Assembly: GCA_011089965.1 (NCBI GenBank)
Contig: JAANAU010000017.1
Location: 1 to 64,000 of the forward strand
DNA: 64,000 nt
DNA from: Magnetococcales bacterium
Lineage (GTDB): Bacteria > Pseudomonadota > Magnetococcia > Magnetococcales > Magnetaquicoccaceae
Reading direction: 5' to 3'
Both the position numbers and the translations under genes were made by a program. Positions 9,568 through 18,169 of the stretch are shown here, one piece after another. Position 1 is the stretch's first letter. Every line of letters begins with the position of its first letter. The notes under the pieces were generated by a model. The model was not told the origin of the DNA, did no database searches, and worked only from the letters and a program-made list of their open reading frames with translations.

Positions 9568-10097
9568 GGCTGGGTCACCGGCTCGATCCGGACCCGCCCG
9601 GTCAAACCCGCCAACAGACGATACCTCACCCGCTCCGCCCGACTGGCCAGCACCTTCACCTCCCAACTGAACGGCGTTACCGACCCGTCGGCAGCCAACA
9701 CCACATGGGGAGGATCCTCGGGTTGAAAAGGCCGGTTCCAAACCATCCCTTCCACCTGCAATTCGGCCTGCCACCCCTCGGGCAGATGATACGGTTGCCA
9801 CATGCGCTCTGCCTCCACAACCGGCTGCCACTGTTTCTCTTCATCCAACTGCACAAACTCATAACCCGCAGCAGCAAACCGAATCCCCCACTCCTGGGCA
9901 GCGATCACCGCCTCATGACGCGCCAGATCCATGCGGATCTTGAGCTGACTCAACTCCTCCCGTACCTCTTTATCCAAAGAACGCGGAACAATGGAAAGCA
10001 CTGCCATGCCCATCAGAATGCCGATGATCAAAAGGACCACCAACAACTCCAACAGCGTGAATCCCCTCTCGGTCCGGAAACCTTTTGGAAGGTTCAA
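9564..10097 (-). CDS. gspH: T2SS minor pseudopilin GspH, start uncertain
   Basis: The C-terminal ~165 residues are clearly GspH: prepilin motif RGFTLLELLVVLLIIGILMGMAVLSI, then a domain containing MDLARHEAVIAAQEWGIRF and GYEFVQLDEEKQWQPV. No ATG or GTG occurs close to the motif. The nearest start codon is TTG at 10097, giving a 10-residue leader (NLPKGFRTER), and it lacks an SD. The frame stays open upstream through a GC-palindromic repeat (10101-10184) and on across gspG. I infer that the repeat inserted in the gspG-gspH spacer and that a TTG is used, or that translation depends on coupling. It overlaps gspI by 4 bp. Confidence 0.8.
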   Translation of the reverse strand: MNLPKGFRTERGFTLLELLVVLLIIGILMGMAVLSIVPRSLDKEVREELSQLKIRMDLARHEAVIAAQEWGIRFAAAGYEFVQLDEEKQWQPVVEAERMWQPYHLPEGWQAELQVEGMVWNRPFQPEDPPHVVLAADGSVTPFSWEVKVLASRAERVRYRLLAGLTGRVRIEPVTQP

Positions 10098-10100
10098 TCT

Positions 10101-10184
10101 GTTTTGTTGGGGCGTTGCCCCAAACCCCACCAGGGGCGTTGCCCCTGGACCCCACCAGGGGGGTAACCCCCCTGGACCCCTGAT
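10101..10184 (-). repeat. GC-palindromic interspersed repeat, short form, copy 1
   Basis: Three nested short inverted repeats occur in series: GGGGCGTTGCCCC, AGGGGCGTTGCCCCT and CCAGGGGGGTAACCCCCCTGG-like, joined by ACCCCACC. The edges are TGTTTTGTT on one side and CCCCTGAT on the other. It lies between gspG and gspH within the operon. The same unit recurs at 11945-12030 and, in longer forms, near 34.6 and 57.7 kb. Confidence 0.9.
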
Positions 10185-10185
10185 A

Positions 10186-10656
10186 TCAGCGTCCGCCCGT
10201 GCCACGCCCGCCTTCCAGATTCCAGTTGCCGATATCGGCCTGATCCCCATCCCCGCCCTCAACGCCATCCGCACCCAAGGTATACAGATCAAACTCCCCA
10301 TGCACGCCAGGGCGCAGATACAGATAAGGCCGCCCCCAGGGATCGCGCGGGGAACGCGCCAGATACCCCCCATCCCGCCAGTTCTGGGGAACCGGCTCCA
10401 CATTCGGTTTGCGCACCAATGCATCCAATCCCTGATCCGTACTGGGATAGACATAGTTGTCCAGCTTGTAGAGATTCAAGGCCGATTCCAAAGCCAGAAT
10501 ATCCTGTTTGGCCTTCACCAACCGGGCCTCGCCCGGACGACTCATGATCTTCGGCGCCACCAAAGTGGCCAACACCGCCAGAATCACCACCACCACCATG
10601 ATCTCAATCAACGTGAAACCGGCCTGCGCACTCTTGTTCATCGTCACTCTTCTCAT
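10186..10656 (-). CDS. gspG: T2SS major pseudopilin GspG
   Basis: 156 residues. Leader ~MRRVTMNKSAQAG, then FTLIEIMVVVVILAVLATLVAPKI (Glu+5). The signature GspG domain follows: LYKLDNYVYPSTDQGL, DPWGRPYLY, FDLYTLGADG, and the Ca-binding loop GGDGDQADIGNW. GspG polymerises into the pseudopilus that drives substrate through the GspD secretin. ATG 10656 overlaps the gspF stop (ATGA). ATG 10641 is an alternative that would shorten the leader by five residues. A GC-palindromic repeat starts directly after its stop codon. Confidence 0.95.
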   Translation of the reverse strand: MRRVTMNKSAQAGFTLIEIMVVVVILAVLATLVAPKIMSRPGEARLVKAKQDILALESALNLYKLDNYVYPSTDQGLDALVRKPNVEPVPQNWRDGGYLARSPRDPWGRPYLYLRPGVHGEFDLYTLGADGVEGGDGDQADIGNWNLEGGRGTGGR

Positions 10657-11870
10657 TGAATCAACTGGTTTAAATTGAAAATCGGCAACAGAATCGCCAC
10701 CACAATGGTCAAAACCATTCCACCCATCAGGAAAATCAACACCGGTTCCATCAGGCCGGTCAAAACCCCGATCAAGGTCTCCACCTCCTGCTCCTGGGCC
10801 TCAGCCGCCCGATCCAGCATATTGGCCAGATTGCCGCTCGCCTCGCCGCTGGCAATCAGATGCACCACCAGCGGAGAAAAAATGCGACTCTCGCCCAATG
10901 CCTGATGGACACTCCCCCCCTCACGCACCCGCTCGGCAGCCCGCTGGACCGCTGCACGCATGGGCAGATTGGCCACTCCGCGTCCGGTGATGCGCAACCC
11001 ATCGAGAATCGGTACACCACTGCCGGTCAAAATCCCCAATGTGCGAGCAAACCGGGCCGTATTGATCCCGCGCACCAACGCCGCACTGACTGGCAAATGC
11101 AACAACACCCGATGCCAGAAATAACGCACCGGCTCGCGGCGCATCAACAACCGCACCCCCACCCAAGCCACCCCCACTCCCAACAACAACCAATGGCCAT
11201 AAAAGCGCAAGAAATCAGACAAGGCAATCAAACCACGGGTGAGTGGCGGCAGCTCCTGACCAAAATCACTAAATACTTTTGTTATTTCAGGAACTACATA
11301 AGCAACCAATGCCCCGGCCACGAGCAGGGAGAAAAACACCACCACACCAGGATAGATCAACGCCAGACCCACTCCGGATTTCAGTTTGTGCGCCTTTTCC
11401 AGATAATCGGCCAACCGCTCCAGCACGCTGTCCAGACGACCGGAGCTTTCGCCGGCAGCCACGGTTTCCCGATAGAGATCCGAAAACAGGGTGGGAAAAT
11501 CGCCCAAAGCCTGGGCCAGAGAACGCCCTTCCAACACCCGGGCACGCACAGCCAACAGAATGACGCGCAATTTCTTGTGATCGGTTTGCTGGGAAACGGT
11601 ATGCAACGCCTCTTCCACCGGCAAGGCCGCCTTCAACAAGGTGGCCAACTGCCGGGTGGCCAGGTTCAGATCTGCCCCGCCCACACCGCGCGTTGGGGAG
11701 AGCAACGGGGCATGGGATTGAGGGATGCCCTGTTGAATCTCCCGCATGGTCACAGGCGTCAACCCCAACTCCCGGAGCCGGTCACGCACCTCACGGGCCG
11801 ACTCCCCCTCCTCGACGCCTTTCCGGGTGCGGCCCCGACCATCCAGGGCAGAATACTCAAAAGTACCCAT
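10653..11870 (-). CDS. gspF: T2SS inner-membrane platform protein GspF
   Basis: 405 residues with two T2SSF domains, each ending in paired membrane helices (LIYPGVVVFFSLLVAGALVAYVVPEI and a C-terminal GVLTGLMEPVLIFLMGGMVLTIVVAILLPIFNLNQLIQ). GspF links the GspE ATPase to the assembling pseudopilus. ATG at 11870 is preferred over an in-frame GTG at 11876 because the purine run GGGGGTGGGG lies directly upstream. It is the first gene of the gspF-G-H-I-J-K operon. gspC, gspD and gspE are not in this window, and the region upstream of gspF is a repeat followed by ppdK. Confidence 0.94.
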   Translation of the reverse strand: MGTFEYSALDGRGRTRKGVEEGESAREVRDRLRELGLTPVTMREIQQGIPQSHAPLLSPTRGVGGADLNLATRQLATLLKAALPVEEALHTVSQQTDHKKLRVILLAVRARVLEGRSLAQALGDFPTLFSDLYRETVAAGESSGRLDSVLERLADYLEKAHKLKSGVGLALIYPGVVVFFSLLVAGALVAYVVPEITKVFSDFGQELPPLTRGLIALSDFLRFYGHWLLLGVGVAWVGVRLLMRREPVRYFWHRVLLHLPVSAALVRGINTARFARTLGILTGSGVPILDGLRITGRGVANLPMRAAVQRAAERVREGGSVHQALGESRIFSPLVVHLIASGEASGNLANMLDRAAEAQEQEVETLIGVLTGLMEPVLIFLMGGMVLTIVVAILLPIFNLNQLIQ

Positions 11871-11944
11871 CCCCACCCCCGCATTGAGTCTGACCTCTGC
11901 TGGTGCCCGGGGGAATCAACCGCAACCAGTTTGGAATGTGTAAC

Positions 11945-12030
11945 TTGTTTTCTTGGGGCTTTGCCCCAAACCCCACCAGGGGCTTTGCCCCTGGACCCCA
12001 CCAGGGGGGTAACCCCCCTGGACCCCTGAT
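11945..12030 (-). repeat. GC-palindromic interspersed repeat, short form, copy 2
   Basis: Nearly the same sequence as 10101-10184, with GGGGCTTTGCCCC and AGGGGCTTTGCCCCT in place of the CGTT loops. The edges (TTGTTTTCTT...CCCCTGAT) and orientation are the same. It lies between ppdK and gspF. Compensated loop changes keep all stems paired, which suggests selection on structure or recent spread. Confidence 0.9.
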
Positions 12031-12065
12031 GGTTGGGTATTGAATGGTCGCGGTATATTTCCGTA

Positions 12066-14726
12066 TCACTCCGCGATCACGGCCTGGGCAGCAGCCAGAC
12101 GGGCCACCGGCACCCGGAAGGGGGAACAGGAGACATAATCCAGACCCACTTTTTCAAAGAAACCAATGGAGGCCGGATCCCCGCCATGTTCGCCACACAC
12201 CCCGATCTTGATCGACTTGCGCGCCTCACGACCACGCTTGACCCCCATCTCCACCAACTGGCCAACCCCGGTCTGATCCAACGAGACAAAGGGATCCTTG
12301 GCCACCAATCCCTTTTCCAGATAGGCCGAGATGAACGGAGTGGCATCGTCCCGCGAAATACCCAAGGTGGTCTGGGTCAGATCATTGGTGCCAAAGGAGA
12401 AGAATTCCGCATCTTCGGCCAACAGATCCGCAACCAGGGCCGCACGGGGCAGCTCGATCATGGTGCCGATGAGCAGATCGATCTTGACACCTGTGCTCTC
12501 CATCACATTCCGGCACACCTCGAGACAGCGGACTTTCAGGAATTTCAACTCCTGAGGCAGACCCACCAGAGGAATCATGATTTCCGGGATAATCGTGAAC
12601 CCTTCATTTTTGACCAGACCACAGGCCGCCTCCATGATGGCACGCACCTGCATCTCGTAGATTTCGGGGTAGGTGATGCCCAATCGACAGCCGCGATGGC
12701 CCAGCATGGGATTGAACTCCTTGAGCGCCGAGACCCGGCTTTGGATCTCTTTCAGTTCCACGCCCATGGCTTCGGCCACATCGGTCTGTTCCTTGACCTC
12801 GTGGGGGAGAAATTCGTGCAGCGGCGGATCGAGCAGGCGAATGGTGACCGGACGCCCTTTCATGACCCGGAAGATCTCTTCAAAGTCGGACCTCTGCATG
12901 GGCATGATCTTGTCCAGAGCCGTGCGACGACCGGCCTCGTCCTGGGCCAGGATCATCTCGCGCACGGCCAGAATGCGGTTGTCCTTGAAGAACATGTGTT
13001 CGGTCCGGCACAAACCGATCCCTTCGGCACCGAAACGCACGGCATTTTCCGCATCGGTCGGAGTATCGGCATTGGCACGCACTTTCATATGGCGCACCAC
13101 ATCGGCCATTTTCATGAACTGGTCAAAATCACCGGTCAACTGCGGTTCGATCATCGGGATGCGGCCCTGCAACACCTGACCGGCATCGCCATCGATGGTG
13201 ATCCAATCGCCTTTGCGCAGCACCACCCCTTTGACCGTACAGGTTTCGGCTTTCATATCGATTTCCAGGTCATGACAGCCGGAGACGCAGGGGCGTCCCA
13301 TGCCGCGCGCCACCACTGCCGCATGCGAAGTGGCCCCACCCCGCGCCGTGACAATGCCCTGGGCAGCATGCATGCCGTGGATATCCTCGGGGCTGGTCTC
13401 TTCACGCACCAGGATCACCTTGTGTCCTTCGGAGACCCATTGCACCGCATCTTCCGGGGTGAAGACCACCTCACCGACCGCCCCGCCCGGCGAGGCTGCG
13501 ACACCTGTGGCCAGGATCGTCCGTTTGGCTTTGGGATCGAGGGTGGGATGGAGCAGTTGATTGAGATCTTCGGGCTTGACGCGCATGATCGCTTCCCGTG
13601 GGGTGATCAGCCCCTCTTTGACCATATCCAGGGCAATGCGCAGTGCAGCCTGCACGGTCCGTTTGCCGTTGCGGGTCTGCAACAACCACATTTTGCCCTG
13701 CTGGACCGTGAACTCCAGATCCTGCATGTCGCGGAAATGGCCTTCCAGCCGTTTGTACAGGGTCACCAGCTCCTGGTAGAGCGCGGGCATGACCTCTTCC
13801 ATGGCGGAATGGGGAGAGCGTGCCCGATTTTTGCCATCGATGGTGATCTCTTGCGGGGTCCGGATGCCGGCCACCACATCTTCGCCCTGGGCATTGATCA
13901 GGAATTCGCCAAAGAAACGGTTGTCCCCCGTGGCCGGATCGCGGGTGAAGGCCACACCCGTGGCACTGTCCATCCCCATGTTGCCAAACACCATGGCCTG
14001 GACATTGACCGCTGTTCCCCAATCCTCCGGGATGTTGTTGAGCCGCCGATAGGTGATGGCGCGATCCGCATGCCAGGAGTTGAAGACCGCCCCAATCGCA
14101 CCCCAGAGCTGCTCCAGAGGATCCTCCGGAAAGGGTTTGCCGGTCACTTCCAGGACAATGGCCTTGTATTGTTCGGCCAGGACGCGCCAGTCATCGGCGC
14201 TCATTTCCACGTCCTGCTGTTTGCCGAGCCGTTTCTTCTCGTGGGTCAGGGTCTCTTCAAACCGTTCGTGGGGCACATCGAGCACCACATTGGCATACAT
14301 ATGAATAAAACGACGATAGCAGTCATAGACAAACCGGGCATCGCCGGATTGGGTCAGAAGCCCCTGCAAGGTCTCTTCGTTCAACCCCAGATTCAGCACG
14401 GTATCCATCATGCCAGGCATGGAGACCCGGGCACCGGAACGCACCGACAGCAGCAACGGTTTGCGGGGATCGCCAAAGCGGCTTCCCATGGCTTTGCCCA
14501 CCTTGGACAACGCCTTGTCCACCCCGGCACGCAATTCGTCCGGATAGTGACCATTATGTTTAAAAAAATAGGTACACACTTCGGTACTGATGGTAAAGCC
14601 TGCCGGAACCGGAATCCCGATACGCGACATTTCCGCCAGATTGGCACCCTTGCCACCCAGGATGGCCTTCATGGTCGCCTTGCCATCTGCGGACCCATTG
14701 CCGAAGAAGAAGATCTTTTTTTTCAC
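12066..14726 (-). CDS. ppdK: Pyruvate, phosphate dikinase
   Basis: 886 residues, the family's usual length. The start is GTG at 14726, with AAGGGA 8 bases upstream; an ATG 42 bases earlier has no SD. The N-terminal ATP-grasp nucleotide domain opens with KKKIFFFGNGSADGKATMKAILGGKGANLAEMSRIGIPVPAGFTI. The central phosphohistidine domain holds the swivelling His in TARGGATSHAAVVARGMG. The C-terminal PEP/pyruvate TIM barrel contains LGHRGCRLGITYPEIYEMQVRA and the catalytic Cys region IKIGVCGEHGGDP. The enzyme interconverts pyruvate + ATP + Pi with PEP + AMP + PPi in the cytoplasm, working as a reversible glycolytic or gluconeogenic step. It appears to have its own promoter. Confidence 0.97.
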   Translation of the reverse strand: MKKKIFFFGNGSADGKATMKAILGGKGANLAEMSRIGIPVPAGFTISTEVCTYFFKHNGHYPDELRAGVDKALSKVGKAMGSRFGDPRKPLLLSVRSGARVSMPGMMDTVLNLGLNEETLQGLLTQSGDARFVYDCYRRFIHMYANVVLDVPHERFEETLTHEKKRLGKQQDVEMSADDWRVLAEQYKAIVLEVTGKPFPEDPLEQLWGAIGAVFNSWHADRAITYRRLNNIPEDWGTAVNVQAMVFGNMGMDSATGVAFTRDPATGDNRFFGEFLINAQGEDVVAGIRTPQEITIDGKNRARSPHSAMEEVMPALYQELVTLYKRLEGHFRDMQDLEFTVQQGKMWLLQTRNGKRTVQAALRIALDMVKEGLITPREAIMRVKPEDLNQLLHPTLDPKAKRTILATGVAASPGGAVGEVVFTPEDAVQWVSEGHKVILVREETSPEDIHGMHAAQGIVTARGGATSHAAVVARGMGRPCVSGCHDLEIDMKAETCTVKGVVLRKGDWITIDGDAGQVLQGRIPMIEPQLTGDFDQFMKMADVVRHMKVRANADTPTDAENAVRFGAEGIGLCRTEHMFFKDNRILAVREMILAQDEAGRRTALDKIMPMQRSDFEEIFRVMKGRPVTIRLLDPPLHEFLPHEVKEQTDVAEAMGVELKEIQSRVSALKEFNPMLGHRGCRLGITYPEIYEMQVRAIMEAACGLVKNEGFTIIPEIMIPLVGLPQELKFLKVRCLEVCRNVMESTGVKIDLLIGTMIELPRAALVADLLAEDAEFFSFGTNDLTQTTLGISRDDATPFISAYLEKGLVAKDPFVSLDQTGVGQLVEMGVKRGREARKSIKIGVCGEHGGDPASIGFFEKVGLDYVSCSPFRVPVARLAAAQAVIAE

Positions 14727-14804
14727 GGTTGAGATCCCTTGCTGAGCGTAAAAATAGAGTGGGAGCATCCTATCGAAGTGCGGCCATCAATACCGCAACG
14801 CAAA

Positions 14805-14833
14805 ATTATAGTCCAGCAATCATCCAAACGCAA
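14805..14833 (-). promoter_or_regulatory. Candidate sigma70 promoter for ppdK
   Basis: On the minus strand a perfect -10 TATAAT (14810-14805) follows TTGCGT (14833-14828) after exactly 17 bases. The predicted start near 14798 gives a ~70-base leader to the GTG at 14726. Confidence 0.5.
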
Positions 14834-14899
14834 CCCATTTTGCCGAAGCGTGCCGATCCGCGCCGATCAACACGCCAACCAGCCCCATTTCCCGCGCCA

Positions 14900-16372
14900 T
14901 TATTGCACCGGAGGCACACCGCCTTTGCGTTTCATGCCGGTTTGAATGCGGAAAATGTCCGGAATATTGATGCGGCCATCCGAGATTCTCCACAAAACGG
15001 CCAACTCCTCCAGATCATCGATGAGCGCCATGGGATTGCCGGCCCGCACCGGGTCGCTGGTAAAACGTCGTGGCGGCAGTTTTCCAGCTTTTTTCATCCG
15101 CTGCAATGTTGTTCCATCCCAGCGACTGGTCAACTCTTCAGCCGGACAAGGAACCAACAGACCGGACAATGCCTCCACCAGAGGTTTGATCCAGGGATAA
15201 TCCTCGGCCAACTCATCCACCCGGGTCTCGGATGCGGTCGCCACACCCGTACGTATGGCCTCGTAATGTAATGGCTGTGGATGGGCAGGAAATCTCTCCC
15301 CGGTAACACGCGCTGCCGCACCCATGGCCAACAACAGGCTGCGCGGACTCACCCGTCCTTTGGCATCGGCAAGGTGGTTGGGAATCCAGGTATGGGTATT
15401 CCCACGCCGCCGGTTACTCCCCATGTAGGCCCCGGCCATGGCATGAATCGCCTCATTCACCCGTTCCTCTGTCCGAAAGTCGCCAGGCAACCCATAACCG
15501 CGCACAGGGTCCGGATCACCATCCGGCATACCCAACCCCGCCCGAATCTCTGCACCGTGATCCGGATCATTGATCAACCGTTGCAGAAGCAATCCATACA
15601 GATCCACGGACGACCAGGACAACTCCACACGGCTCTGCTTCAATTTGGAGCTGTCCGCAAAGGTCCACAAATCATCATCCTCATACATGTCAGGCCGCAA
15701 AAACAGCTTGCCACGCATGGAGGTTGTCATGCGCAAGGTCTGGGTGAAACGGAGCGCACCCCTGGCCAGAAGCCGCATACGGTTCCAATCATCGGCCAAA
15801 AGATCCAAGGCATCCCAAACCACCAACAGCTTACGGCCCCGCCGGCTCCACTCCTGATCAAAACGTTGCAAAAGACCATTACTGATTTCCACCTGATCCC
15901 GGACCCACTCCACCCGCGCACGCCAACTGGTCAAGGCCATGAACGCCTCACAGCTGCCCATCTCCTCCACGACCCGTTTGAACAGAACGGTTTTCCAAAG
16001 CACCACCGGATCGAGGCTCGGCATGACACGCCACAACTCTTCCAAGGTCGAAGAGGCCGGGAATCCCCCCTCCGAGAGATCCTGTCCAAAGGCCACATGA
16101 ACATCCAGATGGTTCCACAGATCCACCCCCCATTCCCGCGCCATGATGGTACGGATGCCAGGATTGTTCAACGCCGCGGTCCACAGGCTCTTGCCTGCTC
16201 CGCGCATGCCGATCACCACACTGACATCCCAGTGCAAAGCCTCTTTGTGGCGCACCGGAAAATACAAAATACGCGGATCCTCCAGTTTCAGGTTGGCCTG
16301 TGCCTTGACCGGCTCCGCACCCAACCGACGGATGGCGCTGCGTGTCTGCTGACACGGGAGCATCCTCTTCAT
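14900..16372 (-). CDS. P-loop ATPase paired with a ParA-type ATPase
   Basis: 490 residues. ATG 16372 overlaps the upstream stop (ATGA). Walker A GMRGAGKS lies at 55-62, with a Walker B-like KLLVVWDALDLLADDW in the middle. A later block, GKLFLRPDMYEDDDLWTFADSSKLKQ, ends in VELSWSSVDLYGLLLQRLIN. That arrangement resembles STAND-like P-loop ATPases such as the Sll1717 type, in which the block follows the core and precedes a lid. The C-terminal ~170 residues are unassigned and include a possible helical winged-helix-like part (LQRMKKAGKLPPRRFTSD). There is no signal or membrane segment. It is the last gene of the long minus-strand run. The role is unknown; a conflict or partition-like function is inferred from partners only. 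Confidence 0.8.
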   Translation of the reverse strand: MKRMLPCQQTRSAIRRLGAEPVKAQANLKLEDPRILYFPVRHKEALHWDVSVVIGMRGAGKSLWTAALNNPGIRTIMAREWGVDLWNHLDVHVAFGQDLSEGGFPASSTLEELWRVMPSLDPVVLWKTVLFKRVVEEMGSCEAFMALTSWRARVEWVRDQVEISNGLLQRFDQEWSRRGRKLLVVWDALDLLADDWNRMRLLARGALRFTQTLRMTTSMRGKLFLRPDMYEDDDLWTFADSSKLKQSRVELSWSSVDLYGLLLQRLINDPDHGAEIRAGLGMPDGDPDPVRGYGLPGDFRTEERVNEAIHAMAGAYMGSNRRRGNTHTWIPNHLADAKGRVSPRSLLLAMGAAARVTGERFPAHPQPLHYEAIRTGVATASETRVDELAEDYPWIKPLVEALSGLLVPCPAEELTSRWDGTTLQRMKKAGKLPPRRFTSDPVRAGNPMALIDDLEELAVLWRISDGRINIPDIFRIQTGMKRKGGVPPVQ

Positions 16373-17721
16373 GGCTCTTCCTGGATGAACATCAGCATCT
16401 GTGCCTGCTCGACAAATCCCTGAAAGGCGGGGAACAACAGATCCCATTGCTCCCGGATCTCTTTGTGATTCAAGGCTGTTTTCCGGACAAACGGCGTAAA
16501 TCCGACCACCAGAGGGTGATGGGGTGCCGCGTCATCCGTGGCAGAAAAGCCGTAGGGTGTATCGTCTGCGCGATCATACAGGCAGTTCCAGACATCATAG
16601 GCCCGCTCCTTCCAGACGCGCAGGGATGTACCAAAATCTTCCATCATGGAGGCCACCATTTTCATGCGCAGACGCAGATCAGAATCTTCATCCCGGATCC
16701 CGATCTGACGAGAGCGTTGCAAATGCACCAACAGATACTCAAGGCTGCGCCAGGATTGGGCGTCATCCCGACTGAACAAAAAGACCTGGGCACCCAACTG
16801 GGTCACGACGGCTGCGCCCATGTCATGCAGCCCGGCCCGCGCATCCAGCAAGACCACATCCGGGTGCAACCGCTCTGTGATCTGCCCGAGCAGTTGATCC
16901 AGTCGATACGCCAACCGCTGCATCCGACCGCTTCCAGGGTCATAGGTCGGCATGTACACACGTCCCAGTTTATTCATGTATTCCCGTGTCTTGACTCCAG
17001 CAGCCGGAATGACCCACAGTTTGCCAAATGTGTCAAAATATTCCCGCGCCGTGGCTTCACCCACCATATCCTCAAGCAGATGATCCAGATTGCCGATCAA
17101 GGCTTCGCTCAACCAGTCGATCACCCCACGCTCTGGCCGATCCGGCTCTGCCAGCAGCATCTCGCCGATCCCCGGAGCCTCCAGATCCAGATCCAGCACC
17201 ACCACCTGCCGTCCTGCGCGCGCCATGGCCAGAGCCAGCATGGCCAAGGCCGTACTGCGCCCCACCCCGCCCTTGATGCTGTAGCCCACCCCCAACGGCA
17301 CCACCGGTTGAGTACGCAACGGTGAAACCAGCCACTCCTGATTGGTCTGCAACCGGTCCAACAACCAAAAACAGCCATCCTCCCCCACCCTCACCAGGGC
17401 AGGATCACTCCAGACGGCATGCGCTGCCACATGTTCCGCTGGAGTCAACAACACCGCCTGATCTGGCAGGGCATGCGGACCCAAAGCCTGACGCAACCTT
17501 TCGCGCAGAGTATCCAAAGAACCCATCCGTACACCGCGGTCGGACAACACCACTCCGCAACGACCATGAACATCCCGAACCAGGATTGCCAACGCTTCCT
17601 TAATATTCGGGCAGGAGAGTTCGCCCGCCTCCTCACGCCACTCCTGCAACACCTCCAGGGCACGACTTGATGCCTCATCAAACCATAATGTTCCGGGTGC
17701 CACCAGGCAATCATCCCACAT
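16369..17721 (-). CDS. ParA/MinD-type ATPase with variant KGGVGR Walker motif
   Basis: 450 residues from ATG 17721, with GGGGAGGAAG directly upstream; an earlier in-frame ATG would lie inside the preceding gene. The deviant Walker A is KGGVGRST at 150-157 (normal ParA: KGGVGKT), so the catalytic Lys position carries Arg. Next come VVVLDLDLEAPGIG (Walker A'), PDVVLLDARAGLHDMGAA (switch II) and VFLFSRDDAQSWRSLEYL. The ~140-residue N-terminal domain is unassigned. The KGGVGR variant defines a recognised but functionally unassigned ATPase family, often found in accessory gene clusters. It overlaps both neighbours by 11 and 4 bp, so it works with them. Soluble, cytoplasmic. Confidence 0.85.
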   Translation of the reverse strand: MWDDCLVAPGTLWFDEASSRALEVLQEWREEAGELSCPNIKEALAILVRDVHGRCGVVLSDRGVRMGSLDTLRERLRQALGPHALPDQAVLLTPAEHVAAHAVWSDPALVRVGEDGCFWLLDRLQTNQEWLVSPLRTQPVVPLGVGYSIKGGVGRSTALAMLALAMARAGRQVVVLDLDLEAPGIGEMLLAEPDRPERGVIDWLSEALIGNLDHLLEDMVGEATAREYFDTFGKLWVIPAAGVKTREYMNKLGRVYMPTYDPGSGRMQRLAYRLDQLLGQITERLHPDVVLLDARAGLHDMGAAVVTQLGAQVFLFSRDDAQSWRSLEYLLVHLQRSRQIGIRDEDSDLRLRMKMVASMMEDFGTSLRVWKERAYDVWNCLYDRADDTPYGFSATDDAAPHHPLVVGFTPFVRKTALNHKEIREQWDLLFPAFQGFVEQAQMLMFIQEEP

Positions 17722-18136
17722 GGTCTTCCTCCCCAGCTGTCCCCAAAAGCTCCGCCATCCGCCGCACACAATCCCGGCGTCTCTCCCACAATGCCACCCC
17801 CGCCTCACACCTCAACAATGCGCTCTCCAACTCCCTGGTCCCAATGTAACGATCCGAAGCACGCCACTCCGCAAACGAAGCTCTACACACAGACCACACG
17901 GCCAACAGGTCTGGAAACCGGGCCGCATCGATACAGGATGCCATATCACTCCTCAACTGATCGATATGCTTTTTTGGAATGCTGTTCCCGGATTGGACCA
18001 TCGCATGTTTCAAAAAACACTCCGCAGCAAAACCATTCAGGTGATCGGCTGTCAGCAGACGTTGATGCTCCTCCAACAAGCGCGCCGCTGCCAGATGACG
18101 ACAGGCAGCAGAATAATAATCTTCATTGCGTTCCAT
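17711..18136 (-). CDS. Small all-helical protein, possible HEPN-like domain
   Basis: 141 residues from ATG 18136. I prefer it to ATG 18154 because a strong SD (GGAGGAG) lies between the two. The sequence is predicted all-helical. NEDYYSAACRHLAAARLLEEHQ, then ADHLNGFAAECFLKHAM, resembles the first two helices of HEPN domains, which are often RNases or toxin-like partners in conflict systems. An Rx4H pattern (RLLEEH) is present but is not at the usual C-terminal helix. The HEPN assignment is therefore weak. It overlaps the ParA-type gene by 11 bp and follows the repeat protein by 33 bp. Confidence 0.65.
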   Translation of the reverse strand: MERNEDYYSAACRHLAAARLLEEHQRLLTADHLNGFAAECFLKHAMVQSGNSIPKKHIDQLRSDMASCIDAARFPDLLAVWSVCRASFAEWRASDRYIGTRELESALLRCEAGVALWERRRDCVRRMAELLGTAGEEDHVG

Positions 18137-18169
18137 GATCTCCTCCGACTCCATGCCAGACAGAGACGA

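Noticed and set aside
9568-10454. Long upstream extensions of gspI and gspH frames
   Set aside because: They run through neighbouring gsp genes in other frames; prepilin leaders are short, so only the parts near the FTLLE motifs are real.
12033-14732. An 899-codon plus-strand open frame opposite ppdK
   Set aside because: It is exactly antisense to a clear PPDK gene; the His/Gly/Gln-rich translation is the usual shadow of a GC-rich gene.
16373-16447. Earlier start for the P-loop ATPase (ATG 16447)
   Set aside because: It would overlap the ParA-type gene by 79 bp; ATG 16372 gives a standard ATGA overlap.
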